Positions 10,413 to 22,901 of a stretch of DNA of 64,000 nucleotides are shown here, one piece after another. The DNA comes from Henckelia pumila. Lineage: Eukaryota; Streptophyta; Magnoliopsida; Lamiales; Gesneriaceae. The translations under genes were made by a program, and so were the position numbers. Numbering within the stretch: the first letter of the stretch is position 1; every line of letters starts with the position of its first letter. The stretch is taken from the NCBI RefSeq assembly GCF_033568475.1, contig NC_133123.1:132466930-132530929 (forward strand), read 5' to 3'. The notes below the pieces were generated by a model, which was not told where the DNA came from, searched no databases, and was given only the letters and a program-made list of their open reading frames with translations.

Positions 10413-12800
10413 GTGGTAAAAAAACAAACTCATCATCATCTTCACAGCTTCACCACTCCAATCACCTTCACTAAATCACGACCTATCACTTTCACCACGG
10501 CCAGCCACGTAGCTCGCCGCCCATCTCGTGCATTCATCACCATATCCTTCATGGCCAGAATATCTCGAGAAATTTTTCCCGACCAGCCAACTTTGATGGT
10601 CCCCTGTAGGGGAGCGTAGCCAGAAATTTTTTCTACCCTGGGCTGACTGTCCTTTGACGGGATGTTCGTCGTCATTGAACTTCCATTAGAAAAACCAGCT
10701 TATTATGAAATAAATATACAATTAATTTTTTAGAAAACTAACTGGTTTTATACATCCAACATGTAACAATAAAGTTCCAAAAAGCACAACGAAAAAGAAA
10801 AAAAATGCAAGATGAAAAGAAAATTTTTGGCAACCATTTTCTCGAACAATACAAGTAATGAGATAGAATCAATATACAAGCTATAAATCGATGACAACCC
10901 AAATAAATGCAAAACACAAACATAATCTCAATTATAGTCTAAGAATTCAACAAAATGTATCACTACAAATAAAAATTGACTTATCCAAACAAATAAACTT
11001 AAGAATTAACAAATTTTCAACAATAAACTTGGTCATTAAGGAGATATTTAAAATTTTACTATCATATCTATTAACCGATTTTGAGCTCAGGGAGAAATAG
11101 AGAAATCGATTAATGAGTCATATATTCACATGAGTGTTATTTTTAATTGGATAATTAAATTTAATGGGATAAAAAAATTCAATGTACTAATTAAATTTAA
11201 TAGGCTACGTAAATTCAATGGGCTAAAGACCCAATTTTTTTTTTAACTAGGGCTGAAACCCAATAAAAAATAAAAAACACATTTACTAATAACTTTATAA
11301 AAAAAAAAAAAAAAAAAACCAGGTCTAGAGCCGACCCCAGCCTTTGGGGTGGCTCAGTCCCTGGTCCCCTGTAATTTCATATTTGGACCGTTCTTGGACG
11401 CTCAAATCATCACCACCTTTGTCTGAAACTCTATATCTGGGTAAGCCAAGTCAACCCTATGATCAAGGCTCTCGATTGGAACTCGAACGAGCGCCCGCGC
11501 TGAATCGAATGGAAACCACCCTCGCGAACAATATAACACTTACCGCCCCTGACCAACTGTTCTCCGACCACTCATCTTCGTCTCTCTATCTCGACCAGAA
11601 GTAAGAGAAAGCCATGGGAGGAGATGAGCTCAACAATAGAGAAATCCATGGGAGGAAGATGGTCATGCTTGGGTGCGTGAAGGGGTGGGAAGATTTAGAA
11701 ATATGACCTTCACCTTATACCAATTTTAAAAAATAACCTTCATTTATTATATTACCAAAATATCCCTACTAAATAAATTATTAAAACATCTTTATTCACA
11801 AATCCAAACATTAAAATTTAAAACCAGATTTCACTTCTTCTGTAAACCCCTTGCCTTGCCTCGCTCGTAAATCCTTCTTCCTTATAGTCTCCAGAAACCA
11901 TCTTCCCTCATGTGACCATCTTTCTCTATTCTTCCATATATTTCTCCAAAAAATATATTGACACTCCAGTGGCCATCTTCTTCCTCCCACAATCATATTT
12001 TTCGAGAGCCCATCTTCTTCACCACACACGATTGCTACTTACGATGTCGAATGAAAGAGTTCTTGTAAGTTTATTTATCTATTTTGCAAAAATTTTGTGA
12101 AATTTGTTTGCAATAGTTTTTGGATTTTGATGTTTTGTATGATTTGAAGATATAGGTGATTTTTCATAGATCAATTTGAAATATCTGTGAAATGCCCTAA
12201 CTTAGCAACGACTAATTTGGCAGAATTGAGATGCAAATAAGTTTGAATATTGTGAATTTAGGGCTTCCAGGGGATGGAAGGGGCCATTTATATTTAAAAT
12301 TTTGAAATCTTTTGTTTTCGAAATTATTAATAATGAACAGATCGAAAATTGAATAAATGTTTGAAGAAAGTTTACTTGGTCAAGTTCGACAATTATCAGC
12401 TCCTTGATATGAGTTATAGAGATTTTGGATTATAGAGACCATTAGATGGTTTTTGGAGACCTTTCAATGGTTTATGATATTTTTTGCACTAGTTTATTTA
12501 CATGTTTTGCCTCAAGATTAAATAGTTTCTGGAGACTGTCTATGGATACCATTTCTATGTAGATCATTTTTATTATGTGTGCCTTTCCTCTTGGCCATGA
12601 ACTTTCTCTGGATTTTTTTTATTTATTCAACTCTTTCATTTTTTTTTACTGGAAACGAAGAAAAAAATGAAAAAAATGTGCCTTGGATATCATTTTTTTG
12701 ATGTGCACCGTGTTTTTGCTGAGAAGACCATTGGATGGTTTTAGAGACCTTTAGATGGTCTACGGAGACCATTTTTATAATGTGTAAAGACCATATTTTG
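10413..12800. other. Noncoding or captured-fragment sequence in the left arm of the composite
   Basis: Apart from the hAT insertion, this stretch holds C-rich sequence (10430-10600 and 11374-11640) that looks more gene-like in composition than its surroundings. There is no frame I recognise and no splice structure I trust. It could be a captured gene fragment. From about 12400 onward scattered GAGACC/ATGGTTT motifs lead into the minisatellite. Confidence 0.3.
10607..11363. mobile_element. Non-autonomous hAT-like element (757 bp)
   Basis: The ends are TAGGGGAGCGTAGCCAG and, in reverse complement, CAGGGACTGAGCCACC. These resemble the CAGGGGCGGAGCCAG-type termini common in plant hAT elements. 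An 8-bp duplication GTCCCCTG flanks it (10599-10606 and 11364-11371), the length expected for hAT. The interior is AT-rich with a long A tract near 11299-11318 and no transposase frame. Confidence 0.65.
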
Positions 12801-13254
12801 CTTATATTTTGACGAATAGGGTGAGGCGGTTATTGTTTTGTTTTTGTTTTTTTTTTCTATCATGTAATCTTAAAATTGATATCATTTTGATATTATTTTG
12901 TCTTACAAACACAGGTAAATTTATATACTCAACTATCTCCCAGAAAAAAAGCTTTCAAGTGCAAACTAACAAAGTCCAAGCACGTTACAAATAAATATCG
13001 AAGATAATAATGAATAGTCTAAACCCAGAAAAGTTGCTGATTTTAGAAAGTACTTTACTTTATTTATTTGGAATGAGCTTTGGACATTGAGTGGAAAATA
13101 GACATATTATATATTTTGTTATGTTAGAACTTTGTTGATCTTGTTGAATTGAAGTGTTGATTTTTTGAATATTGTTGTGGATCATATGCTGGGTTGCATT
13201 GGAAATATATGCATGTTTAGGTGTTGAATGTCTAGTTGTCTCATTGAAGGTCAT

Positions 13255-13660
13255 TAATGGTCTTTGCTAAGGTTGCATGGTCTCCGGTCACTAATGGTCT
13301 TTGCATGGCCTTCGGTCACTAATGGTCTTATTGAAGGTCATCTAATGGTCTTTGCATGGTCTTCGGTCACTAATGGTCTTATTGAAGGTCATCTAATGGT
13401 CTTTGCATGGTCTCCGATCACTAATAGTCTTATTGAAGGTTGTCTAATAGTATTTTCTAAGGTTGCATGGTCCCGGTCATCTGTAATGATCATTCTGCAA
13501 TGATCTTTGTTAAGTTGCATGGTCTCTGTCATCTGTAATTATCGTTCTGCAATGGTCTTTTGTAAAGTGGCACGGTCTCGTAACTGTCTTCGGTAAAGAG
13601 GCATGGTCTTTTATCACGGTAAAGTGGCATGGTCTCTTAGCACAGTTTCTCAATGGTCTT
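13255..13660 (+). repeat. Minisatellite built on ATGGTCT
   Basis: Units of about 50-70 bp containing CTAATGGTCTTATTGAAGG, TTTGCATGGTCTTCGGTCAC and variants repeat imperfectly. An ORF runs through part of it only because the unit happens to stay open. The heptamer ATGGTCT is the reverse complement of the AGACCAT motif that dominates 15980-16880. Confidence 0.75.
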
Positions 13661-13699
13661 ATGTATATCATGATATATATTGTGTTGCAATGTAATATA

Positions 13700-15950
13700 T
13701 TGTAGCTATATGTCATAAACATGTGATATATTTTATTATACTAAATCTTTTTATGCATGATATATATATTGAGATGCGTCATAAATATATATAATTATAA
13801 ATAAATATATATATATATATATATATCATAATTTACATAGGTATACAATGACATATTATGATGTACAACAAATCGTAACATATATATCATAAATCCATAT
13901 ATCATAATATACATATGTATATTTATGTATATTATGACATATTGTGATGCAAAACATCATATAACATATAAATATAACATTTACATACATGAAATATGGT
14001 ATGATAATAGAAATATAGATATATCACGATATGTTGTGTTGTAAAATAACATATTGTAGCTATATGTCATAACATGTGATATATTTTGTTAGACTAAATA
14101 TTTTTATGTATGATATAATATATATTGAGATGCCTCATAAATATATATATATATATATATATCATAATTTACATAGGTACGTATACTATGACATATTGTG
14201 ATGCACAACAAATCGTAACATACATATCATAAATCCATATATCATAACTTACATAGTATATTTATGTATATTATGGCATATTGTGATGGACAATATCATA
14301 ACATATAAATATATCATTTACATACATGAAATATGGTATGATATATAGAGATATAGATATACCACGATATATTGTGTTGTAATGTAACATATTGTAGCTA
14401 TATGTCATAAAAATTTGATATATTTTGTTAACTAAATCTTTTTATGTATGATATAATATATATTGAGATGCGTCATAAATATATATATCATAATTTACAT
14501 AGGTATACTATGACATATTGTGATGTACAACAAATCGTAACATACATATCATAAATCCATATATCATAACTTACATATGTATATTTATGTATATTATGAC
14601 ATATATTGTGATGCACAACATCATAACATATCAATATATCATTTACATACATGAAATATGGTATGATATATAGAGATATAGATATATCACGATATATTGT
14701 GTTGTAATGTAACATATTGTAGCTATATGTCATAAACAGGTGATATATTTTGTTAGACTAAATCTTTTTATGTATGATATATATATTGAGATGTGTCATA
14801 AATATATATCATAATTTACATAGGTATACTATGACATATTATGATGTACAACAAATCGTAACATACATATCATAAATTCATATATCATATCTTACATATG
14901 TATATTTTTGTATATTACATATTGTGATGCACACCATCATAACATATAAATATATCATTTACATACATGAAATATGGTATGATATATAGAGATATAGATA
15001 TACCACGATATATTGTGTTGTAATGTAACATATTGTCGCTATATGTCATAAAAATTTGATATATTTTGTTAACTAAATCTTTTTATGTATGATATAATAT
15101 ATATTGAGATGCGTCATAAATATATATATCATAATTTACATAGGTATACTATGACATATTGTGATGTACAACAAATCGTAACATACATATCATAAATCCA
15201 TATATCATAAATTACATATGTATATTTATGTATATTATGACATATATTGTGATGCACAACATCATAACATATCAATATATCATTTACATACATGAAATAT
15301 GGTATGATATATAGAGATATAGATATACCATGATATATTGTGTTGTAATGTAACATATTGTAGCTATATGTCATAAACAGGTGATATATTTTGGTAAACT
15401 AAATCTTTTTATGTATGATATAATATATATTGAGATGTGTCATAAATATATATCATAATTTACATAGGTATACTATGACATATTATGATGTACAACAAAT
15501 CGTAACATACATATCATAAATCCATATATCATATCTTACATATGTATATTTTTGTATATTACATATTGTGATGCACACCATCATAACATATAAATATATC
15601 ATTTACATACATGAAATATGGTATGATATATAGAGATATAGATATATCACGATATATTGTGTTGTAATGTAACATATTGTAGCTATATGTCATAAACATG
15701 TGATATATTTTGTTAGACTAAATCTTTTTATGTATGATATAATATATATTGAGATGTGTCATTATAAATATATATCATAATGTACATATATATATGCTAT
15801 GACATATTGTGATGTACAACAAATTATTATATATTGTAGATGTAATAAATATATATCATAACTTATAGAGATATAATATGACATTCATGACATATATAAT
15901 ATATGTAGATATATAGATATAACATGACTTAATAATGTTATGTTGAGTTG
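13700..15950 (+). repeat. AT-rich satellite, ~7 copies of 320-350 bp with dimeric higher-order period
   Basis: The landmark TATGTCATAAACATGTGATA recurs near 13710, 14062, 14402, 14728, 15046, 15368 and 15686. Later units have a spacing of about 318-326 bp. Units 3 and 5 share TCATAAAAATTTGATATATT and units 4 and 6 share TCATAAACAGGTGATATATT. The true repeat near 14400-15690 is therefore an AB dimer of about 641 bp. The two 81-residue frames at 14488 and 15129 are just the same satellite phase. A role is not evident; it may be local amplification inside the composite element. Confidence 0.85.
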
Positions 15951-15979
15951 AAATAAGTCAAATAACATATGAATCCATT

Positions 15980-16880
15980 ACAATGTTGGACAACCACCAG
16001 ACAACTATGGTGACCATTAGAGACTATCAGAGATCATGAAAAACTAAGATGATCATTAATGGCTACCAAAAACCACGCAAAACTATGATGACCATTACAA
16101 TGTCGTACGACCATTGGACGACTAAGAAGACCATTATAGACCATTAGAGACCATGCACAACCATATGCTGGGCGACCACTGGACAAAGACCATGAGAGAC
16201 CATCGTGAAGCCGGGAAGACCATCATGTGACCATCAAGAGACCATCAAAGCAATATATCATCACGCAAACCAATCTATCATAATGACAACCTCATTTCAT
16301 TTACGTCTACCAAACTCCCCAACAGAATGAATATTTATTGTGGACATCTTGCATTAACAACAAAATCAATGTTAAGAATATTTCAATTTTTTTTGGCAAA
16401 ATAATTATAAGCTAGGAGACCATCATATAACTATGAAAGACCATCATAAAACTACAGAGACCATCACGACAAGGTTAGGAGACCATCATATAACTATGTG
16501 AGCAAAAAAAATTATAGGTTAGGAGACCATCATATAACTATGTTAGACCATTATAAAACTGCAGAGACCATCCATAGCAAGGTTAGGAGATGATATATAA
16601 CTACGAGAGCAAAAATTTTATAGGCTAAAAGACCATAATATAACTATGAGAGACTACATAGACCATCCACGGCAAGGCTAAGAGACCATCATATAACTAT
16701 GAGAGAAAAAAAATTATAGGCTACGAGACCATCATATAACTACGAGAGACCATTATAAAACTACATAGACCATCCACGACAAGGCTAGGAGACCATCATA
16801 TAATTATGAGAGACCATTATAAACTACGGAGAGAATCCACAACAACCATGAGAGACCAACATTATAAACAAAAAAAACCA
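15980..16880 (+). repeat. Minisatellite built on AGACCAT (complement of left arm)
   Basis: Imperfect units of roughly 60-70 bp of the form GAGACCATCATATAACTATG followed by AGAGACCATTATAAAACTAC recur at least eight times, ending near 16880. The core AGACCAT is inverted relative to the ATGGTCT minisatellite at 13255-13660. The satellite is therefore bracketed by complementary repeat arms. It is noncoding. Confidence 0.75.
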
Positions 16881-17668
16881 TCACAAAATCTGCATACAAG
16901 CTTACAAAAAAAAGGTAGGGCAAAATATGAATATCTAGCTTGTGAATTGAGAAAATAAATCACACAAGAAGAAAATAAGACCATCACAAAATCTGCATAC
17001 CTAACTTGTGAATGGAGCCCAGAAAAAAAAATCACATTGAGTGAATGAAAATGAGAAGAGAAGAAGAAATCAGAGTGCAGAAGAGAAACTGAGAGAAAAT
17101 AGGAGAGAAAGCCAAAGTATGAATTTGACCAATCACGTTAATTATAATATATAATTATTTTATTATTTTATTATTTTATTTTTCAAAAAGTACAATGATT
17201 AGTTTAGTGTAAATTAATATAAATTGGTTTTTAATCAAAATGGAGGTAATTGACTTAAAAAAAATCTGTAAGGTCATTTGACCAAAATTGAAGACGAACT
17301 AAGGTCATTTTTTTAAATGCCTCGAAGGGGTGCCGGCTGCGTGAACATAATATGACAATTGAAGATGACAATTTTTGGGCCCAAATTGTTTTTTAAAAAC
17401 GTAAAAAGAAAGAAAGAAAAAATTTGGGGTGGGACCCAGCTAAACGCCACCTCAGCTGGCGCCCATGGTTCGAGATATTTGGGTATATAGACCTGATCAA
17501 CTATTTTTTAAAAAAATAACCTCCTTAAGTGTATTTGAAATACATTGCAGGAGTCATTTTTTTAAAAAAATGGTTGACCGAGGTTAAAAGAAATATACCC
17601 CGATTCTCGTGCACACTTATTGCAGGGGAACAAACCTATATATATACTAGTGTGCGAAGGAACAAACC

Positions 17669-17706
<38 letters not shown>

Positions 17707-17812
17707 CACACATAAAAATATGATATATATTTCAAAATAAATATTATGTTTTTCTTATTTTTATAAATACATCATATTAACTTAAATCTTGGAATATGTG
17801 TAGCCACTCTTA

Positions 17813-18628
17813 GGGCATGATTGGTACATTAGAATGAAATAAGGAAGGAATTGAATCAACTTTGGAATGAAATAATAATAGGAATAAAATGTTACTTTTA
17901 TTTCATTCCAATAATTGGTATCGGAAAAAAAATGAAAGGAATGAAATAAAATTATTTTAATAATCAAATATTTTTAAGCAAAAAGAAAAAAATAATTACT
18001 ACTCATATGTGTTGTTATTGTTGATGTTGTTGTTATTATTAAATAATAAATTAATAATATTATAAAATTATTCTATTTAATTTAATTTAACTTATATATT
18101 AATATGAATAATTTTTAAAATATTTTTTAATAAGATAATATTTTTTAAAATAATAAAAATAAATAATTATTATAATAATAAAAATAATATAGTTATTATT
18201 ATTTTATTAATATTAGTTATAAAAATAATAATAAATAATATAATATATTTTTATTATAACAATAATAAATAAATAAATAATTTTTAATTAATATTTTATA
18301 AATAATAATAGATAAATAAATAAATCATAATACTAATAAGGATCTATACGTGATAATAATTATTATACAAAATAGTAAAATAATTATATAATAATTTGTT
18401 GTTTTATATATAATATTAATTATTATTGTTATTATATTATTATTATTATTATTATAATTATTATATATGGTTAGATTGTTAGAAATAAACTAAATAAAAA
18501 AAAATATTTTACAAAAATAAAAAAAGAGAGTCAGAATGACCATTCCATTCATTTTTGGATGGAATGATGGTCATTCCCATGGGAATGATCATTCCATTCG
18601 CATTTCATTCCTCATACCAATCATGCCC
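17813..18628. mobile_element. PIF/Harbinger-like (Tourist-type) MITE, 816 bp
   Basis: The termini are GGGCATGATTGGTA on both ends in inverted orientation, 14 of 14 bases alike. They are flanked by the trinucleotide TTA on both sides (17810-17812 and 18629-18631). A TWA duplication and GGGCATGNTTGG-type termini are the hallmark of Tourist elements. The interior is almost pure AT with GAATGAAAT-type subterminal repeats and no transposase frame. Confidence 0.85.
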
Positions 18629-18634
18629 TTATAA

Positions 18635-19219
18635 CTAGTGCACGGAGCACATGCGTTGCATGTGTATAAAATATTTATTATCTGAAATTAAATATTATTT
18701 TATAAACTTGAGTTTAATTATAATTTTTGTTTAAATGTTATGATAATTAATGTGATAGTGGTTAGGATAATGGGGATAGTGGAACAAAATGTGGAGAGTT
18801 TTTGAATAAGAAATTTACTTTTTTGGACATCCATTATTAAACATATTAGAAGAATGATAAAGAATAAATTTGGAAATACATTAAAATTACCAAATATGGT
18901 TTTTTATGGGGTTTATGTATATTATAATACTAGTACATAGAGCACATGTGTTACATGTGCATAAAATATATATTATTTGAAATTAAATATTATTTTATGA
19001 ACTTGAATTTAATTATAATTATTGTTTAAATGTTAGGATAATGAGGATAGTGGAACAAAATGTGAAAAAATTTTAAATACGAAATTTACTTTTTTGGACC
19101 TCCATTATTAAACATCTTAGAAGAATGATAAAAGATAAATTTGAAAATACATTAAAATGATCAAATATAGTTTTTATATGGGTTTATGTATTATAATATA
19201 GTAAAGATAGTAAAAATGA
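18635..19219 (-). mobile_element. Mini-Helitron A, interrupted by Helitron B
   Basis: On the minus strand the 3' terminus is CTAG (18635-18638) followed by T. A 7-bp-stem, 3-base-loop hairpin precedes it (18648-18664, CACATGC-AAC-GCATGTG type), the diagnostic Helitron 3' end. The 5' part reads TCATTTTTACTA at 19208-19219 and continues as TATTATAATATACATAAACC beyond the inserted copy B. Total own length is about 305 bp. The 5' boundary is approximate. Confidence 0.75.
18930..19207 (-). mobile_element. Mini-Helitron B, 278 bp, inserted in the 5' end of A
   Basis: On the minus strand it starts TCTTTACTATATTATAATAC, preceded by A, and ends in CTAG (18930-18933) followed by T. That fits the A|T target of Helitrons with no target duplication. 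An 8-bp stem with loop GTT (18942-18960) lies about 8 bases before the CTAG. Its body is strongly similar to that of copy A. Non-autonomous; no Rep/helicase is present. Confidence 0.85.
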
Positions 19220-19278
19220 GTTAAGAAAAAGGTTAAAATCTAATTTTTAAAATCTATATGAAAATTAAATAACTTTTA

Positions 19279-19884
19279 GGGAAAATGACATATATCACCC
19301 CTGTGAAATCCCGGATTTGCTGATAACTTTCTATGAAATTTTTTTGAATTAGTAGCCCTTTGTGATTCTATATCTGTAGCATACACACCATTCTGGCTAA
19401 AAAATGACGAAATTGCTCTTTGACTTTTATGAACTCTTTAATTTATCACCATTTATTGAAGATTTAAATGAAAACACCAATGCATTAACTTATATTTTCA
19501 ATTAAGTTTATTTATACAATCACTTTAATTAATTTAAATATTAAATTATATTTAAAAATAATTAAACTTATTACATAATTTAATGTAATAATACAATTTA
19601 CTATTTAAAAATATTTCATGTATAACAACTATTAATATAAAATAATTATATATAATTTTCATATTTATTTAATTAAAATTTGATTATTTTATTCAATTAA
19701 ATAAAAAATTGTAAAACAAAATTAATTTAATTATTTATTTAATTAGGAGTATTTTCGTTATTTTTCGCTGGAAAGAGTGTGTATGCTACAGATCTAAAAT
19801 CACAGAGGGTTATTAACTTAAAAATTTTTATAAGAGATTATCAGCAAACCCAATATTTCACTAGAGTGATATATGCCATTTTCC
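19279..19884. mobile_element. 606-bp MITE with long (~110 bp) TIRs, Mutator-like
   Basis: The left end GGGAAAATGACATATATCAC and the right end (reverse complement GGAAAATGGCATATATCAC) begin inverted arms that match for about 110 bp, including GGTTTGCTGATAA and TCTGTAGCATACACAC. The flanks are an exact 10-bp repeat ATAACTTTTA (19269-19278 and 19885-19894). Long TIRs plus a 9-10 bp target duplication suggest a Mutator-like element. It has no coding capacity. Confidence 0.85.
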
Positions 19885-22800
19885 ATAACTTTTATAATAC
19901 TTGACAGAAATAATAACAGGTTACTATACTTTGTCAAAAAAAATAACAGGTTACTATACTATAGTCTATAAATTCACGATTGATTGAATGTGCGCAAGAA
20001 TTGTCGGCCCCTACAGGCTACCTGGACGCATTAGAAATATATATTAATCTCTCATAATTAATAATTAGGAACTGGGTCCCAATTACTCTCTCTCTCTTTT
20101 TTTATTTTTATTTTTTATTTGGCGGAAAGCAACCTTGTTCGGTGCAATCAAGAAATTATTATTTTTTTAATTGCCTAATTCACACACACGCACACTCACA
20201 CCAATACTATACATATATTTATTATATTTTAAAATTACATATAATTAATTTATTTTTAATGTTAAATAATTTGAATTATTTTGTTGGTAAACTGAAAATG
20301 AGAGAAAAGAGGGGGTTGAAGAGAGAAAACAAAGGAAAATGATAGAATTCGCCAACTCATCACTCGAGGCTTTTATTACGTAATATAGATTAATTAAACT
20401 TGAGTCATACAGAATAATTTGATTTGATCCATTAACGTGATACCAAACTGAATGTATATGTATGTAGGGTGAATTCGGGATAAATCCATAAACCAAAACA
20501 TGAATTTACCTTCAGTCCCTGCCTCAGAAAAATTTTGTCTACACTCTCTGACACATCCAAAAAAATTTTCATCACTCCCTGTTTCACCTTTTAACTTGTT
20601 TCTCATTTTTATTTTATTTTATATCCCATTAAATACAGAATTTCCCTTAATTATTATTATCTCTCCTTATTCTCCTCTCCTCTTTCACGCTCACTACAGA
20701 AATTCTTAGCCCCAAATCATCCAACTGCCGACTTGGCCAACGACCGGCGAAATCCACCGGCCGAAGGAAGGTATTGACACCGTTTCACTTAGCCAACGTC
20801 AAAGCAACAAAAAATATTTTGATTTTTTATTCTGTAAATCACTCTTCTCCTATTCTCAACTTGATGCGAGAAAAAACACTGCCGAGCAACCTACTCACCT
20901 GCGACACCGATGAAATAAGGCTTTGAAGAGCGAGACTTCGAGGATGGCCGGTGCAACAGATCAGACTTAGGAGGTGATTCTTTTTCTTCAATTTTTGATA
21001 TTTTGGTTCGATTTTTCCAATTGTATTTGCTATTGTATTGGATTGGGTTGGAAATATTGTGAATTCTTTACATTATATACTTATTGTTATTCTTAGGCTT
21101 GTACGATTAGATGGTTAGGGTGCATCGTGTACTTCTCTATATGAATCAATAAAATAGAAACTTGTTTCTATTCTTCGTTTCCTTCTTGCTTGTTTTTTTG
21201 AATTTAGAGGATTTTCTTAAACGAGCCATAGGACAGTAGTACAATGACTTGTGATCGGATTTCTATTTTTTTTCTATTATTTGGATTCGTGTCGCCGATC
21301 TGTTGTTGTAGTTTTAATGTTCTTTGTTCGATTTGTCACAATTTTTGTTCGATTGCTTGTACAATTACTTCGCACGGTTTTTTGGGGTTTAGACTGAAGT
21401 ACTAATCCAAACGGTAGAATGAAAAATTTATGTTCTTATGAAATTATAACTAATTTTTTCGAAGACTTGACATGCGCAAAATCTTTTTAATTACTACTTA
21501 GTTGAAAATTTAATGTTTGCCCTTATAATTAAAGGGCTTGTTCATTTATTTTTCCTTCATTCTTTTCTTCTTCTTCAGTCACGCTTGTCTCTGGAAAAAC
21601 GTTTCATCAGAAAATAAGAACTCCAAAAAAATTGTCTCGTTGTTGCTACGGCCGCCTCTACTTATTTACCCTTGTTTTCTCCTCCATTTAACCGCTACGT
21701 CTTCTCCATCAGTGAAATTGCACTCCACTAAAAAATAATCTTGTCTTTGTACTGGTTTCTCTTCAATTTGTCTCATTTTTTTGCTGCTGGTTTTTCTTCG
21801 ATTTACGGTAGTTTTTTGTTAGATTTTTCGAAAGGTTTTGTTTGGTTTTCTTATGGGTTTTGATTAATTTTTTTGGCTGTAGGTTTTTGTTCGATTTTCC
21901 TTTACTTTTTGTTTAATTTTGCAGGTTTTTGTTCAATTTATTATTGGTTTTTTTTATGTGCAGGTTTTGTTCGATTTGCCATTGATTTACTTGTGTTTCG
22001 GAGTTGATTTTCTTTTGTGAATATTTGTTGATACTACTGTTTTGTTGTTCTTCTTTTTTTATTATTATATTGTCGAACAGTTTTTTCTTGATATTGGGGT
22101 TTGCTTTGTTCCTTCTTGGTGTTGATGGTTTAATTGTTGATTGGGATTATATTTATTGAATTTTGATACTTTGTTCAACCCTTTTGTTTTTGTCACCAAA
22201 TTTGAGGGAAAAAATTAGTCTGATTTCAAAATGGAGATAGTTAAAAATTAAAATTCTTGGTGTTGGCAGTAAGATTCAGTATTAGTTATTTTTTTTATTT
22301 TTCATGCATTATATTGAAATTGGGTGGTAGGATTCAAATTTCAAGATTAAAACTTTCTTATTTGTCATGCATTTAAATTGGGTGATTGGTTCTCACAAGT
22401 TATTGTGTGAAGCTGAACTTCTATGATATTTTGTGTCTTTTGAATATCTTCCTTTTTTTTGGTCTAGGACTTCCGATTAATGATTTAATTATTAAGCATT
22501 GTGTTTGTATAGAACAATGACAAGATTAACAAAGAGAAAGTTGATTTATTTACATATTCAAATTGGATGTAGAATCTTACATTTATTTTGTGGTTTACGT
22601 TTTGTATTTAGTATAGGTTTATTATTTTACAGAATTTGATGATACAATTTTTCAATGAAATTTAGAAATTTACTTTTTGTATTTAAATTCGTTATCTTGA
22701 TATTTTTTTTCATGTTCTTATGCAGAAATATTTAAGCAAAAAAATATATTGATGAGAATGAATCTTATAGGCGAAGGAGAAATATGCGATGTCACGACGA

Positions 22801-22901
22801 TATTCAACCTATTTCAGAAAGTTGAAAAATAAGCTTGAACCAAAACTCAACGGGGAGCTAAGTATATCGATCAAAAGTGCAACGTTGAACTCAACGTTGT
22901 T

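Larger units (their letters stand above)
10363..17690. mobile_element. Large composite element between TA microsatellites with inverted end motifs
   Basis: The left end at 10362-10417 reads GTTTGTTTCTCTGCACACTAG, then GAACCATGGGCGGCAGCTAA and GGTGG. The right end at 17447-17472 carries nearly the reverse complement of the latter (CCACCTCAGCTGGCGCCCAT plus GGTTC), and 17620-17670 carries GGGGAACAAACC twice. TA and CA microsatellites lie outside both ends (10323-10362 and 17672-17715). Inside are a hAT insertion, ATGGTCT-rich sequence on the left, a satellite array, and AGACCAT-rich sequence (the complement) on the right. No transposase gene is visible, so it is non-autonomous. Classification is uncertain. 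Confidence 0.5.

Noticed and set aside
10413-10675. 68- and 77-codon frames on opposite strands
   Set aside because: They are cut by the hAT insertion and show no recognisable domain; kept only as possible captured fragment.
13264-13503. Repeat-spacer pattern resembling a CRISPR array
   Set aside because: Units are directly abutting imperfect minisatellite repeats without unique spacers, and the DNA is plant nuclear.
14488-15374. Two near-identical 81-codon frames (14488-14733 and 15129-15374) as a duplicated gene
   Set aside because: They are the same phase of an AT-rich satellite and have low-complexity Tyr/Ile-rich translation with no family resemblance.
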